The notes beneath the pieces were generated by a model. That model made no database searches and was not told where the DNA came from. It saw only the letters and a program-made list of their open reading frames with translations. Shown here one piece after another: positions 26,051 through 34,090 of a stretch of 64,000 nt of DNA. Every line of letters begins with the position of its first letter. Positions within the stretch are counted from its first letter, which is position 1. This DNA is from Pseudomonas fontis (GTDB taxonomy: Bacteria > Pseudomonadota > Gammaproteobacteria > Pseudomonadales > Pseudomonadaceae), in assembly GCF_028656955.1 (NCBI RefSeq), contig NZ_JAMDGY010000104.1, positions 1 to 64,000 on the forward strand, given 5' to 3'. The position numbers and the translations under genes are program-made.

Positions 26051-26667
26051 TGCGCTGCCAAGCCTTGCTCTATTGCTGCCTGCAATGCGCCCAGTTGGGT
26101 CTCGATACTGGCATCGACATTGCCAATCTCACTTTCCAGCACGCAGCCGCCACGATCGGCACGCGCGTCAGCCACCACATCAATGTGGATCGAACGGTCT
26201 CTTTGCTTCACCAACTGCTCCACACGCTCCCGTACCACCGACATTTCCTGAGGATGAACCCGCAGCGTTATCCTGCTGGCTTCACCCAGCAATGACAGCC
26301 CTTCGCGGGTTGCCTCCAATACCAAATCACTCGCCGGATAATCACGTATCAGCTTGCGCATGGCCTGTAGCACCACGGCACTCATTTGCGACGCGACCTG
26401 GTCGAAGAAACGCTGACGTTCCAGCAGGGTTTCATGGATCAGTTCAGCTTGTGCCGCGCGAGCCTGGCGCATGCCCTCCTCCCGGCCAAGTTGCGCCTGG
26501 CGCTCATACTCGACCTGTGCCTCCTGGTGCAGCGTGTGTGCCTTGTTCCGGGCCTGTGCAACTAATGCCTCGGCGTCCAGGTATTGTTGATAGTCCGTAC
26601 TGCGCAGCAACACCTGATCGGGGCGAAGGGCAATGTGGTCAACGTTCAATCGAGTAAATGCAAACAT
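26047..26667 (-). CDS. sctL: T3SS ATPase regulator/stator SctL (PscL)
   Basis: This protein of about 206 aa is of the YscL/FliH type. An N-terminal segment is followed by a long glutamine- and alanine-rich coiled coil (about 45-110) and a C-terminal domain. SctL binds the ATPase SctN and the sorting-platform protein SctQ. The ATG at 26667 (MFAFTRLNVDHIAL) is preferred over one at 26700; it overlaps the sctK end by about 22 nt. It follows sctK as in P. aeruginosa. Confidence 0.85.
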   Translation of the reverse strand: MFAFTRLNVDHIALRPDQVLLRSTDYQQYLDAEALVAQARNKAHTLHQEAQVEYERQAQLGREEGMRQARAAQAELIHETLLERQRFFDQVASQMSAVVLQAMRKLIRDYPASDLVLEATREGLSLLGEASRITLRVHPQEMSVVRERVEQLVKQRDRSIHIDVVADARADRGGCVLESEIGNVDASIETQLGALQAAIEQGLAAQ

Positions 26668-27275
26668 GCCGGGCTCGCGTATCGGGTGATTTTCAAACAC
26701 AGGATTTGCGCCAACGGGCGCTGTACGTCAGTGATGGAACACGCCTGCTCACGCAGTGGTTTTTCGAGACGCAAATCAAGGCGCCTGACAAAGCCCTGGT
26801 CAACGTCGCCAATGGCCTGCAGCCAGAACTGCAAACCCGCGTGAGGCAAGTGCCGCGCCAGGTCATCCGTTGGCAGTGGCTGCTGCCAGCCCGGCGGCCA
26901 GGAGCCGATGATCAAATTAAACTGCTCCAGGCAAAAACGATGGCCGTCGACGCCGATCACCGCGTGCACGCGGGCCAACGTGCTCGCATCAAGCACCCGG
27001 CGTATCGCCTGCCCATGCAGGATTGCACCCAGCAGCGCCAAGGTGCGCAACAGATCGGCCTGCGCAAACAATGCGAGCCCTGCCAGTTTTGCGGGCATTG
27101 TGTAGTCCACTGGCAGCGCCAGCTCGCTGAGCAACCAGGCGTTGATCACGCCTTGGCAACGCCAGTCGGGCAGCGCCTCGGCCAGTACCTGCAAGGGCGC
27201 GGGCACCTGCTTGGAATGGATAAAACGAGCTGGGCAATAACGCAGCTGGTAGGCCGTCAATGGTGTGCCCATCAT
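26646..27275 (-). CDS. sctK: T3SS sorting-platform protein SctK (PscK)
   Basis: This protein of about 209 aa is of the YscK family (opening MMGTPLTAYQLRYCPARFIHS), a small cytoplasmic component that links SctD to the SctQ pods. The start is one of two ATG codons that overlap the sctJ stop (27270-27275). The longer frame to 27356 lies within sctJ and is rejected. Gene order supports the call, since the sequence itself is poorly conserved. Confidence 0.8.
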   Translation of the reverse strand: MMGTPLTAYQLRYCPARFIHSKQVPAPLQVLAEALPDWRCQGVINAWLLSELALPVDYTMPAKLAGLALFAQADLLRTLALLGAILHGQAIRRVLDASTLARVHAVIGVDGHRFCLEQFNLIIGSWPPGWQQPLPTDDLARHLPHAGLQFWLQAIGDVDQGFVRRLDLRLEKPLREQACSITDVQRPLAQILCLKITRYASPACLHLLD

Positions 27276-28003
27276 TGCCCCCGACGGTGATACCAGAACT
27301 GCCCCAGATTGCTGAGCACCAGCAAGGCCAGCAGCCCAACGACAATGCTTAGCCATCGCGTACGCGAACCGGAATCAAGCCTCAAGGAAGACGGGCTGTC
27401 GTACTGCCCGAGTGAGACCATTGGCCGCGTTTCCGTGGCAGGCACCAGCACCACACTGATGCGGTCGTAGTCGAGGCCTTCGATACTGTTGCTGATCATC
27501 TGCTTCATTTGCCCAACGTACTTGTCCAGCTGCGCGTCCGTGGCATGTTTGATGAATACCGAGGCTGACGCCGGCGTAACCTTTCGGGTCAAGCTGTCAC
27601 GTTCTTCAGGCAACACGACATGTACCCGGGCCACCAGCACACCATCGATGGTGGACAAGGTTTGCGCCAACTCCTGGGACTTGGCGTAGGTCAGCCTGGC
27701 ACGCTCCTCCAGGGGCGATGAAATCAGGCTGTCCTTGGGGAAGACGTCCTTCAACGTGGAAAACTGCTCGCGCGGGTAGCCTTTGCGTTTCAGGGCATCG
27801 ACCGCCAGGCCGATGTCGGATTCGTCCACCAGGATCTTGACCTTGCCATCCTTGTCCGGCGCTTTCTTGGTCGAGATGCCTTCGGCGCTCAACAATGCCA
27901 GCATCTCGTTGGCCTCCTGCTGGCTCAGCCCCTGGTACAGGTCGACCTTGCAGCCAGCCAACACCAGGGTCAGCAACAGCACTACCGGCAAGGCTTTGTT
28001 CAT
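27272..28003 (-). CDS. sctJ: T3SS inner-ring lipoprotein SctJ (PscJ)
   Basis: This 243-aa protein is a lipoprotein with lipobox LVLAGC (Cys near residue 18), two periplasmic ring-building domains (GLSQQEANEMLALL; YAKSQELAQTLSTIDGVLVARVHVVLPEE) and a C-terminal membrane helix (WLSIVVGLLALLVLSNLGQF) ending in a short basic tail. It forms the inner-membrane ring of the needle base with SctD. ATG at 28003 is chosen because it starts the signal sequence cleanly. Confidence 0.93.
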   Translation of the reverse strand: MNKALPVVLLLTLVLAGCKVDLYQGLSQQEANEMLALLSAEGISTKKAPDKDGKVKILVDESDIGLAVDALKRKGYPREQFSTLKDVFPKDSLISSPLEERARLTYAKSQELAQTLSTIDGVLVARVHVVLPEERDSLTRKVTPASASVFIKHATDAQLDKYVGQMKQMISNSIEGLDYDRISVVLVPATETRPMVSLGQYDSPSSLRLDSGSRTRWLSIVVGLLALLVLSNLGQFWYHRRGQ

Positions 28004-28011
28004 GCGCCACC

Positions 28012-28353
28012 TCACTGAGTTTTCATCAGTGTTTCGACATTCTGGGTAAGGCGCCCGACGGCCTTGGCGATCAACTCTTGCTGCATGTTGATCTGCAACA
28101 GCGAATATTGCAGTTCCATCAGCGAGCTCGGGCTGACGTCGCCCGGGGCTGACATTCTCGCCTTGAGGGTTTGTTTGGCCTGACTGATCTGTGCAGTCAC
28201 ATCGCTGATGGTGTTGAGCACACCCCCGGTGTGCGCAGCGGTTGCCGGCGCCATGGCCTGGTCAAACTGGGCAACCAGTTGCTCGGCGGGCCGCTCGGGT
28301 TCAAGGGCCTGACTCGTCGCGACGCCAGCGTTGCCGATTGAGCTGATATCCAT
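28012..28353 (-). CDS. sctI: T3SS inner-rod protein SctI (PscI)
   Basis: This 113-aa protein has an MDIS start and a C-terminal helical region (SSLMELQYSLLQINMQQELIAKAVGRLTQNVETLMKTQ) conserved in SctI/YscI inner rods. It polymerises at the needle base and helps substrate switching. It follows pscH and precedes sctJ as in P. aeruginosa. Confidence 0.9.
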   Translation of the reverse strand: MDISSIGNAGVATSQALEPERPAEQLVAQFDQAMAPATAAHTGGVLNTISDVTAQISQAKQTLKARMSAPGDVSPSSLMELQYSLLQINMQQELIAKAVGRLTQNVETLMKTQ

Positions 28354-28355
28354 GG

Positions 28356-28784
28356 TTACTCCAGATCAGGTTTGTACGAGTGGCGCAGCAGGCTGTCGAG
28401 CATGCCGTTTCGCGGGATCAGCTGTTTCAGCTCTGTATGGATCAAACTGGCGAGGTAGTCGCTGGGCTGCCCTGCTTCTTTCAATGCGCCAAGCACCTGA
28501 AGCAATGCGCGTTCCTGACGCTTACCCAGCGGGATCTGTTCACGCAGGTAGGCGCGCATCGCCAGGCGGTCCTGATTCACACCCTTGTCAGCTGTGCCAA
28601 AACGCTCCATCAGCTGTTGCGTCAGATGCGCGGACTGATCGTCGACTGCTTTGGCGCGCCCCGCCGGCTCTACCCGCAGCGCCTCCTCGAAACGCTGCTG
28701 CTCTGAGGGCTGGGCACCCGTGATGGCAACGCGACTGGTGAGCGGCGCGTGCAGTGCCGTCACGGCAGGAGGCGTGCGGATCAC
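28356..28784 (-). CDS. pscH: T3SS protein PscH (YscH/YopR family)
   Basis: This 142-aa protein is of the YscH/YopR family. The C-terminal half (LREQIPLGKRQERALLQVLGALKEAG and DYLASLIHTELKQLIPRNGML) matches the family fold. YopR is secreted and affects needle assembly. It overlaps pscG by 4 nt. Confidence 0.85.
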   Translation of the reverse strand: MIRTPPAVTALHAPLTSRVAITGAQPSEQQRFEEALRVEPAGRAKAVDDQSAHLTQQLMERFGTADKGVNQDRLAMRAYLREQIPLGKRQERALLQVLGALKEAGQPSDYLASLIHTELKQLIPRNGMLDSLLRHSYKPDLE

Positions 28785-29131
28785 GGGCGCACCGCCTGAC
28801 GCATGCCTAGCGCAAACTGCACAATCTGCGGGTCCTCGCTCTGGCTCAGCAGCGTCAGGCGCCGATCAAGCGCCGTGCCCAGGCCCAGCTTCCACTCGCA
28901 CAACGCGAGCCACGGTGCCAGCGACGGCCAGCCCTCCTTGTTGCCCAAGTGCAAGGCCTCCTGGCATTGCCCGGTCCCCATCAGGCTGCACAGACGGATC
29001 AAGCAGGCGGCTTCGCCCTGCTGTTCGACTTGTTCCAGCCAGTTGGCGATCAGCAGCGCCTCGGTATGAAGGTGGTGCTCGATGCCGACCAAGGCCAGCT
29101 GTGTCAACGAAGCGTTCATTGAGTTATCCAT
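28781..29131 (-). CDS. pscG: needle chaperone PscG
   Basis: This 116-aa TPR-like protein holds the needle subunit SctF soluble in the cytoplasm together with PscE. Helical repeats (ALLIANWLEQ; CLIRLCSLMGTGQCQEALHL) are visible, with GWPSLAPWLALCEWKLGLG as a family hallmark. It directly follows sctF. Confidence 0.88.
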   Translation of the reverse strand: MDNSMNASLTQLALVGIEHHLHTEALLIANWLEQVEQQGEAACLIRLCSLMGTGQCQEALHLGNKEGWPSLAPWLALCEWKLGLGTALDRRLTLLSQSEDPQIVQFALGMRQAVRP

Positions 29132-29132
29132 G

Positions 29133-29390
29133 TCAGATCTTCTGCAGAATGCTTTGCATCAGGTCTTTCATCGCCCGGGTGACGGTTGAGTTGATGGTGT
29201 AGATAACCGACCACTTGTTGATCTTGTGCTGCATTTCCGCAAGCAGGGCCGGGTCGTCGGCGCCGCCTTTCAAGGCTTCGATAGCCTTTTGCACGTCGGC
29301 GTTGGCAGTGCGCGACTGCTCGACCAGTTGCTTGGCAACGTCATCCAGTGTCTTCGAGTTGCCATCGAAGAAGTTGATAGGGTCAGCCAT
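29133..29390 (-). CDS. sctF: T3SS needle subunit SctF (PscF)
   Basis: This 85-aa needle monomer starts at the ATG at 29390 (MADPINFFDGNSKTLDD); the longer frame to 29507 is rejected as it overlaps pscE fully and lacks family likeness. Features are a head helix, a P-(S/D)-(D)-P-like turn (GGADDPALLAEMQ) and a C-terminal helix (MKDLMQSILQKI) needed for polymerisation. Confidence 0.93.
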   Translation of the reverse strand: MADPINFFDGNSKTLDDVAKQLVEQSRTANADVQKAIEALKGGADDPALLAEMQHKINKWSVIYTINSTVTRAMKDLMQSILQKI

Positions 29391-29392
29391 GT

Positions 29393-29590
29393 TCAGTCCT
29401 TCTCGATTGCGTTGAGAATGGTGATCGCCCCGTTCAGGGCTTGTACTTGCAGCGTCAGTTGCTGGAACTGGCTGGGTGTTGAGGTGCGCTGCAATTGCTG
29501 CTTGCACGCCATCGCTTTATGTTCGATTCGGGCCCGCAGCTCTTGGCGAATGTTGTCGGTCAACCACTGCTCCTGAAGCTCATGGATCAT
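29393..29590 (-). CDS. pscE: needle chaperone PscE
   Basis: This 65-aa helical protein is of PscE/YscE type, which forms the ternary cytoplasmic complex PscE-PscF-PscG that stops premature needle assembly. It begins inside the sctD end (11-nt overlap) and ends 3 nt before sctF. Small size and place in the operon support the call. Confidence 0.85.
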   Translation of the reverse strand: MIHELQEQWLTDNIRQELRARIEHKAMACKQQLQRTSTPSQFQQLTLQVQALNGAITILNAIEKD

Positions 29591-30854
29591 CGCTCGCGTC
29601 TCCTCTCAGATTGATAATGAATTGCTGTCCTTGCCTGCTGAGGACTACCCGGTTGCTGTGGATCCCCACCACCTGCAACCCTGTCGGGGTCAACCCACCC
29701 ACGGGATAACGGCGGTTGTCGGTAAGGATCACGTAAGGCACGCGGCCGATAGACACGGCCTTGATCGGGAACTGCACAGCGGCCTGCTTTTTCGGGCTCC
29801 AGGTGTTCTGCAAGTTCAGCGTTGGTGGCAGGGTGAAGGCCGCGTTGTATTGGCGTTGCACCTCCTTGAAGGCGTCCTGCTGGCGCTCGTCCAAGGCTCC
29901 ACTGACATCGATCTGGCTATTTGACGCCTTGACGGTCAGCCGGCTCGTGAGCCCTGTAACGTCCAGCAGTTGCTGAAGCTTTTGTAGTGGCGTCGGCCCT
30001 GTTGCAACCGGGGGTTCCACACCGCGCAAGCCTTGAACGTCGTTCTTCAACGTCTGAAGGGTCTGTGGCCAGCGAGTCGGGTCTTGAACCCCCTCGCCAA
30101 CCAGGCGAACCCAGCCCACCTGGTTGCCATCTGCACTGTGCGCGTCCTTGTAGCCCAGCCTGGGCAGGATGAAATCCACGTCGTTGCGGATGTCCTCCTG
30201 GGCTCGAACAGCAAGCTGGAAAGGCGCACCGGTAGCCTGCAGAAACTGTTGCAAGGCGACGCGCTGGTCGTTGCGTTGCACATAGCCACTGAGCAACAGG
30301 CCGACGCCGGGTTGCGGCGCGGCAATGACCACATCGGCCAGCTGTTGCTGCACCAGGTAGGCGTGTATCGCGCGTTGCTGTGCTTGCGGATCGCCAGGTT
30401 GCGGCGCTGCCGCCCAGGGTTTGATAAGCGGCAACAGCGCCAGTGCCAGTACCACGCAACCCACCGCCGCAATTCCCGGCAACCACCGTAAAGAGCGACC
30501 TGACGGGCTCTTGCGGGGCGCCGCTGGCCTTGCCGGCAAGGCTTGATCAAATTGCTGCTCCTGCGCACAAAACATCCATCGCAACGGTCCGCAGCCTTGC
30601 GCTAGAAACGCCTGAAGGTCAGCGCCGGCAACGACGGGCTCGCCGTCCTGGGTAGCCACAGTGTCCTCAGCCCAGTGCACAATGCTCACCCGCAATGCAC
30701 TGACCTCCAGAATCAGCTGGATTGCGCCAATACCTGCGTCCACCACCACCAGGTCTGCCTGGGCCGGATCCGACCCTATAACCACTCGCCCCTCGGGCAA
30801 CGGCACTTCAACGCCTTGGTTCAGGCCGCTGCAAAACAGAATTTTCCAGGTCAT
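29580..30854 (-). CDS. sctD: T3SS inner-membrane ring protein SctD (PscD)
   Basis: This protein of about 424 aa has a cytoplasmic FHA-like domain (MTWKILFCSGLNQG start), a membrane helix (WLPGIAAVGCVVLALALLPLI near 150) and periplasmic BON-type domains. It forms the outer part of the inner-membrane ring. The ATG at 30854 lies one base after the sctC stop (TGACATG). The frame open to 30971 lies inside sctC and is rejected. Confidence 0.92.
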   Translation of the reverse strand: MTWKILFCSGLNQGVEVPLPEGRVVIGSDPAQADLVVVDAGIGAIQLILEVSALRVSIVHWAEDTVATQDGEPVVAGADLQAFLAQGCGPLRWMFCAQEQQFDQALPARPAAPRKSPSGRSLRWLPGIAAVGCVVLALALLPLIKPWAAAPQPGDPQAQQRAIHAYLVQQQLADVVIAAPQPGVGLLLSGYVQRNDQRVALQQFLQATGAPFQLAVRAQEDIRNDVDFILPRLGYKDAHSADGNQVGWVRLVGEGVQDPTRWPQTLQTLKNDVQGLRGVEPPVATGPTPLQKLQQLLDVTGLTSRLTVKASNSQIDVSGALDERQQDAFKEVQRQYNAAFTLPPTLNLQNTWSPKKQAAVQFPIKAVSIGRVPYVILTDNRRYPVGGLTPTGLQVVGIHSNRVVLSRQGQQFIINLRGDASDDP

Positions 30855-30855
30855 G

Positions 30856-32388
30856 TCAGCGACTTTTCCCTGCCTGCTTGAGCACTGACTGAAGTGATTG
30901 GCTGTTGTTCGACAACTCGTCGACGTCCAGCAAGCCGCGCAGGCTGCCCTGTCCGCCCGGCAAAGCGACATCGTGCCCCACGCTGCTGTCGATCAGTCGC
31001 GGCTCAATCAGGAACAAGCGCACCGCCCGGCGCGATGAGTTGTAGTTGAATCGAAACAGCGCCCCCAGATAAGGGATGTCGCCCAGCAGCGGCACCTTGC
31101 GTACGCTCTCGTTGCGCTCGTCCCGATGAATACCGCCAATCAGCAGGCTTTGCCCCAGGCCGACCCGCGCCACGGTGTCGATGACCGTGCGGTTGATCGT
31201 CGGGATGCCATCCGGCCCGCTGCTGTTGGGCTTCTGATTGCCATCTTCAATGTGCAGGCTGAGGCTGATCTCCGGCTGATCGCCCATTTGCACCACCCGT
31301 GGGGTCATCTTCAGCATCGTGCCGTAGGTAATCGCCTTGAGCTCCGCTACCCGTTCCCCGGTCACTTTGACGTAGTAGGTTTCACTGTGATCGATGACCG
31401 CTGCGGTGTTCTCCTGCGTCAGTAGCGTGGGTCGCGAACCGATCTGCGCAAGCCCTTGGCTTTGCAGCAGGCTGATCTTGGCCATGAGGTAATTCAGGCC
31501 GCGTCCATCCACCAGGCTGCCTACGGCGCCCCCGGTGTCCGGTGTGCCGCCGGTGGTGCGAATTTCGATCAGGCGGTTTTTCCCCAGGCCTACCCCGGCC
31601 TGCCAGTCGACGCCAATCTCGGCGAGGTTCTCGGCGTTGATATCGACAATCGACAAGCCAACCTCGATACGTGCCGAAGGGCGATCAAGCGCCGTGATCA
31701 AGCGACGGTACATCGGCATGCGCTCCTGGCTGTCCCGCACGATGATCGCGTTCAGCGAGGGGTCGGCCTGGACCACGGCTTGCCGACTCGGCGCTGCGCT
31801 GCCAGGTGATTGCTCACCATTGACCGCGACCACGTTGGCGTCGCTCAGCACCCTGGCGAGAATGCTGGCCAGCCCCGGTGCCTGGATTGAGTCGTCGCGG
31901 TACTTGATCTGGCGGTCTTCAGCCACGGCGTAGCGCAGGGGGAAGATCTCCACCGCCAGGTTCGCCGTGCTTTGCACCTGCAGGTTGTTCTGTTGCTCAA
32001 GGGCCTGAACGGTTTGGCTCACCATGTCCAGGTAGCGCGGCGGTGCAGAAACGTAAACCAGCTGGCCGCCCGGGTCCGGGCGCCATGGAAAGTTCACTTC
32101 CCAATTGCCGCCGGCTTGCAGCGCTTGGCGCACCTGCGACTCCTTGACCTGGCCCAGGCGTATCAAGCGCGTCTGCATCTCCGTGGACTTGAACACATAA
32201 AGCACCGCGCCGTCGTAGTACCAGACCAGGCTGTACAGGGCGCTGATCAGGGTAAGAAAAGACTGCGGGTCCTTCAGGTCGAAGGACGAGTTGACCTGGT
32301 CATCGATCTTGTCGCTGACCACCACGGCACTTTGGTAATTGGCCGAAAAGTTCACCAGCACATCACGCAGGCTTTCGCCTCGAGCCAC
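30856..32388 (-). CDS. sctC: T3SS outer-membrane secretin SctC (PscC), N-terminus interrupted
   Basis: The visible 510-aa frame matches the PscC/YscC secretin (RGESLRDVLVNFSANY, then QADPSLNAIIVRD and SRPTLLTQEN secretin-core motifs). The first usual start codon, GTG at 32388, lies after the expected signal peptide. In-frame sequence further up to 32472 encodes a good signal (ALLTATCCAVAQA) but has only CTG codons before a TGA. An ATG at 32485 (MSALSTLC) is in another frame and would join by a +1 shift, so a one-base insertion, a sequencing error or a CTG start is likely. The C-terminus ends near VLKQAGKSR, roughly 90 residues shorter than PscC/YscC, missing the tail used by the pilotin in Yersinia. 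Confidence 0.85.
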   Translation of the reverse strand: MARGESLRDVLVNFSANYQSAVVVSDKIDDQVNSSFDLKDPQSFLTLISALYSLVWYYDGAVLYVFKSTEMQTRLIRLGQVKESQVRQALQAGGNWEVNFPWRPDPGGQLVYVSAPPRYLDMVSQTVQALEQQNNLQVQSTANLAVEIFPLRYAVAEDRQIKYRDDSIQAPGLASILARVLSDANVVAVNGEQSPGSAAPSRQAVVQADPSLNAIIVRDSQERMPMYRRLITALDRPSARIEVGLSIVDINAENLAEIGVDWQAGVGLGKNRLIEIRTTGGTPDTGGAVGSLVDGRGLNYLMAKISLLQSQGLAQIGSRPTLLTQENTAAVIDHSETYYVKVTGERVAELKAITYGTMLKMTPRVVQMGDQPEISLSLHIEDGNQKPNSSGPDGIPTINRTVIDTVARVGLGQSLLIGGIHRDERNESVRKVPLLGDIPYLGALFRFNYNSSRRAVRLFLIEPRLIDSSVGHDVALPGGQGSLRGLLDVDELSNNSQSLQSVLKQAGKSR

Positions 32389-32472
32389 ATAGTTGAACGG
32401 CTCTGCCGGCCAATCCAGTGGCTGCGCCTGGGCAACGGCGCAGCAGGTGGCCGTCAGCAGCGCACAGGGTGC

Positions 32473-32895
32473 TCAAGGCCGACATATGGATGGACCTCGA
32501 CCATGCTTGACGCTCGACGCCTGGAACAGCGGTTCTACCAGCTCCAGAATGCCCACGTGAGCACTCAACACCCGCTTGAGTTCCACAAACTCAAGCGTGT
32601 TCAGCTCCAGCCGGGCTTCCACCACCCAGCTGCCCTCGGGGCTGATTGCCAGCGCTTGAGGCAATTGCCGCCCCCAGCGAGTGACCATTTCCAGGGCACG
32701 CAGCAAGGCTGCCTGGCCGTCGTACGAAGCGATGTCAATCGAGCCTGCGAGGTCGGCACGAATGGTCAGTTGGGTGCCCATTGGCACAAGTACAAGTGAA
32801 TGCCCTTCAACGGGCACCCAATAGCAACCCTGCCGGTCTGCCACCAGCGGCTCAATGGCCAGCCAGTCTGCCAGTTGCTGTAATAGTCTTTTCAT
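32473..32895 (-). CDS. pscB: T3SS chaperone PscB (YscB family)
   Basis: This protein of about 140 aa has a CesT-like chaperone fold (MKRLLQQLADWLAIEPLVAD start; SLVLVPMGTQLTIRADL; EGSWVVEARLELNTLEFVELKRVL). YscB binds the gatekeeper YopN together with SycN. ATG at 32895 is chosen over 33000, which lies within exsA. The stop TGA (32473-32475) lies in frame with the sctC signal sequence, so the two genes are separated by a single stop in one frame. It occupies the first structural place after exsA. Confidence 0.85.
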   Translation of the reverse strand: MKRLLQQLADWLAIEPLVADRQGCYWVPVEGHSLVLVPMGTQLTIRADLAGSIDIASYDGQAALLRALEMVTRWGRQLPQALAISPEGSWVVEARLELNTLEFVELKRVLSAHVGILELVEPLFQASSVKHGRGPSICRP

Positions 32896-32963
32896 GGTCC
32901 TGCTGCACTCGATAAATAGAGAAGACGTATGCGTCGACGTGATTTCCGGTGAGTGCGGTGCGA

Positions 32964-33776
32964 TCAGCGCATCCCATCTCTGGCGCGACTCGGGGTACAA
33001 CCAAAGCGGCGGCGATAGGCCTGGCTGAAATACGACTGGCTGGAGAAACCACTCTCCATCGCGATATCGACAATGCTGCGCTCGGTGTTGAGCAGCAGCT
33101 GGTGGGCGTGCAGCAAGCGGCGTTCGCTGATCCAGGCGCGTGGCGATGTCGCGTAGATCGAGCTGAACAATTCCTTGAACGCAGTCAGGCCCATGCCGAA
33201 CACTTTGACCAGCTCATCAAGCCGCCACTCCTCAAGGAAATGCTGCTCCATGAACGCCTGCAAACGCTCTACCTGGCGATTGCCCTGTTGACGCAACACC
33301 GCCATCAACTGCGGCCCCTGGTTGCCTGAGAGCAACACCATCAGCAGCTCTTCAACACGCAACAAGGCCAGGGTCGGTGGATGTTCGAACTCCATCAGCC
33401 ATTTCAAGCCTCGGACACAATCTGCCGTCAGCGTTGTGCCAGGGAAGACCAGCACATCCGGGCTGGTACCGGTGAAGCGATCAATCTCACTGAGCAAGGC
33501 GCCGTAACGATGCAGAAAGCGCTGCAGGAAGAGCGGCATCAAAGGCACCCATAACAGCTTGGCCGCCTCGCCAACACTCTCGACATAGGTCCCTCGGCGA
33601 ATGAAGAGCAGCTCACCCGTCAGCATCGGATAGCTGACGCCGCCTTCACGAATACTTAGTTCACCTTCAACCAGCACGCAGATGCGCTCTTCGTTGCCGG
33701 TCATGAAGCCCGAGCCACGCACAGTCGTTTGGTATACACCCAAGGCGTCATCATTCAGTGCAATTGCGTTCAACAT
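32964..33776 (-). CDS. exsA: ExsA, AraC-family activator of the T3SS
   Basis: This protein of about 270 aa has a C-terminal AraC DNA-binding domain (about 165-265) very like P. aeruginosa ExsA (FGMGLTAFKELF, SPRAWISERRLLHAHQLLLN, SIVDIAMESGFSSQSYFSQAYRRRFGCTPSRARDG). The N-terminal domain (ICVLVEGELSIREGG, GELLFIRRGTYV) is also recognisable. ExsA activates T3SS promoters at an A-rich box, and such boxes are present at sctW/sctN and exoY. ATG at 33776 is preferred to GTG at 33791. In P. aeruginosa ExsA is held by ExsD; no exsD, exsC or exsE gene was found here, so control differs. It leads the pscB-sctL transcript. Confidence 0.93.
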   Translation of the reverse strand: MLNAIALNDDALGVYQTTVRGSGFMTGNEERICVLVEGELSIREGGVSYPMLTGELLFIRRGTYVESVGEAAKLLWVPLMPLFLQRFLHRYGALLSEIDRFTGTSPDVLVFPGTTLTADCVRGLKWLMEFEHPPTLALLRVEELLMVLLSGNQGPQLMAVLRQQGNRQVERLQAFMEQHFLEEWRLDELVKVFGMGLTAFKELFSSIYATSPRAWISERRLLHAHQLLLNTERSIVDIAMESGFSSQSYFSQAYRRRFGCTPSRARDGMR

Positions 33777-33810
33777 ACTTAACCGGCCCACAATCGCTGG
33801 AAGGCCGCTA

Positions 33811-33872
33811 GATTATTACGATGGCGTCTGACCGAAACGACCGAATGATCTTGATTTGTTGCAGTAATAATC
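33811..33872. promoter_or_regulatory. 9-bp inverted repeat pair upstream of exsA
   Basis: GATTATTAC (33811-33819) and GTAATAATC (33864-33872) are perfect inverted copies, 44 nt apart, in the exsA leader/promoter. They may be distant operator half-sites for a regulator such as the neighbouring two-component system. No ExsA box was found for exsA itself. Confidence 0.45.
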
Positions 33873-33909
33873 TCTCTTCTTTGTAGGAATTTACGACATA
33901 AAACCCACT

Positions 33910-33927
33910 TGAATACTTGGGTATTCA
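33910..33927. promoter_or_regulatory. TGAATAC-TTGG-GTATTCA dyad
   Basis: A perfect 7-bp-arm palindrome lies in the divergent exsA-exoY intergenic region, about 55 nt before the exoY ExsA-type box. It is a candidate operator for the response regulator encoded at 38972. Confidence 0.45.
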
Positions 33928-33981
33928 TGCTGTGCTTCTAGTGCGATTCCAGCGCTGCATGTAGCCAGTTAGAGCCGTGCC

Positions 33982-33995
33982 TGTAAAAAAGCGAC
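33982..33995 (+). promoter_or_regulatory. ExsA-type box upstream of exoY
   Basis: TGTAAAAAAGCGAC shares AAA-AAGCGAC with the paired boxes at 48875 and 48914. Five bases later a -35-like CTGATA follows, and 21 nt further GATGAT could be the -10, matching the long spacer of ExsA promoters. It lies about 96 nt before the exoY start. Confidence 0.55.
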
Positions 33996-34090
33996 GGATC
34001 CTGATAGCGCAACTAAAAGAGGATTTGGATGATTGGTGCGGTCGCTAACTAAATACCCGTGCCGCATCAGGGCATCAGTGAGGAACAAAC

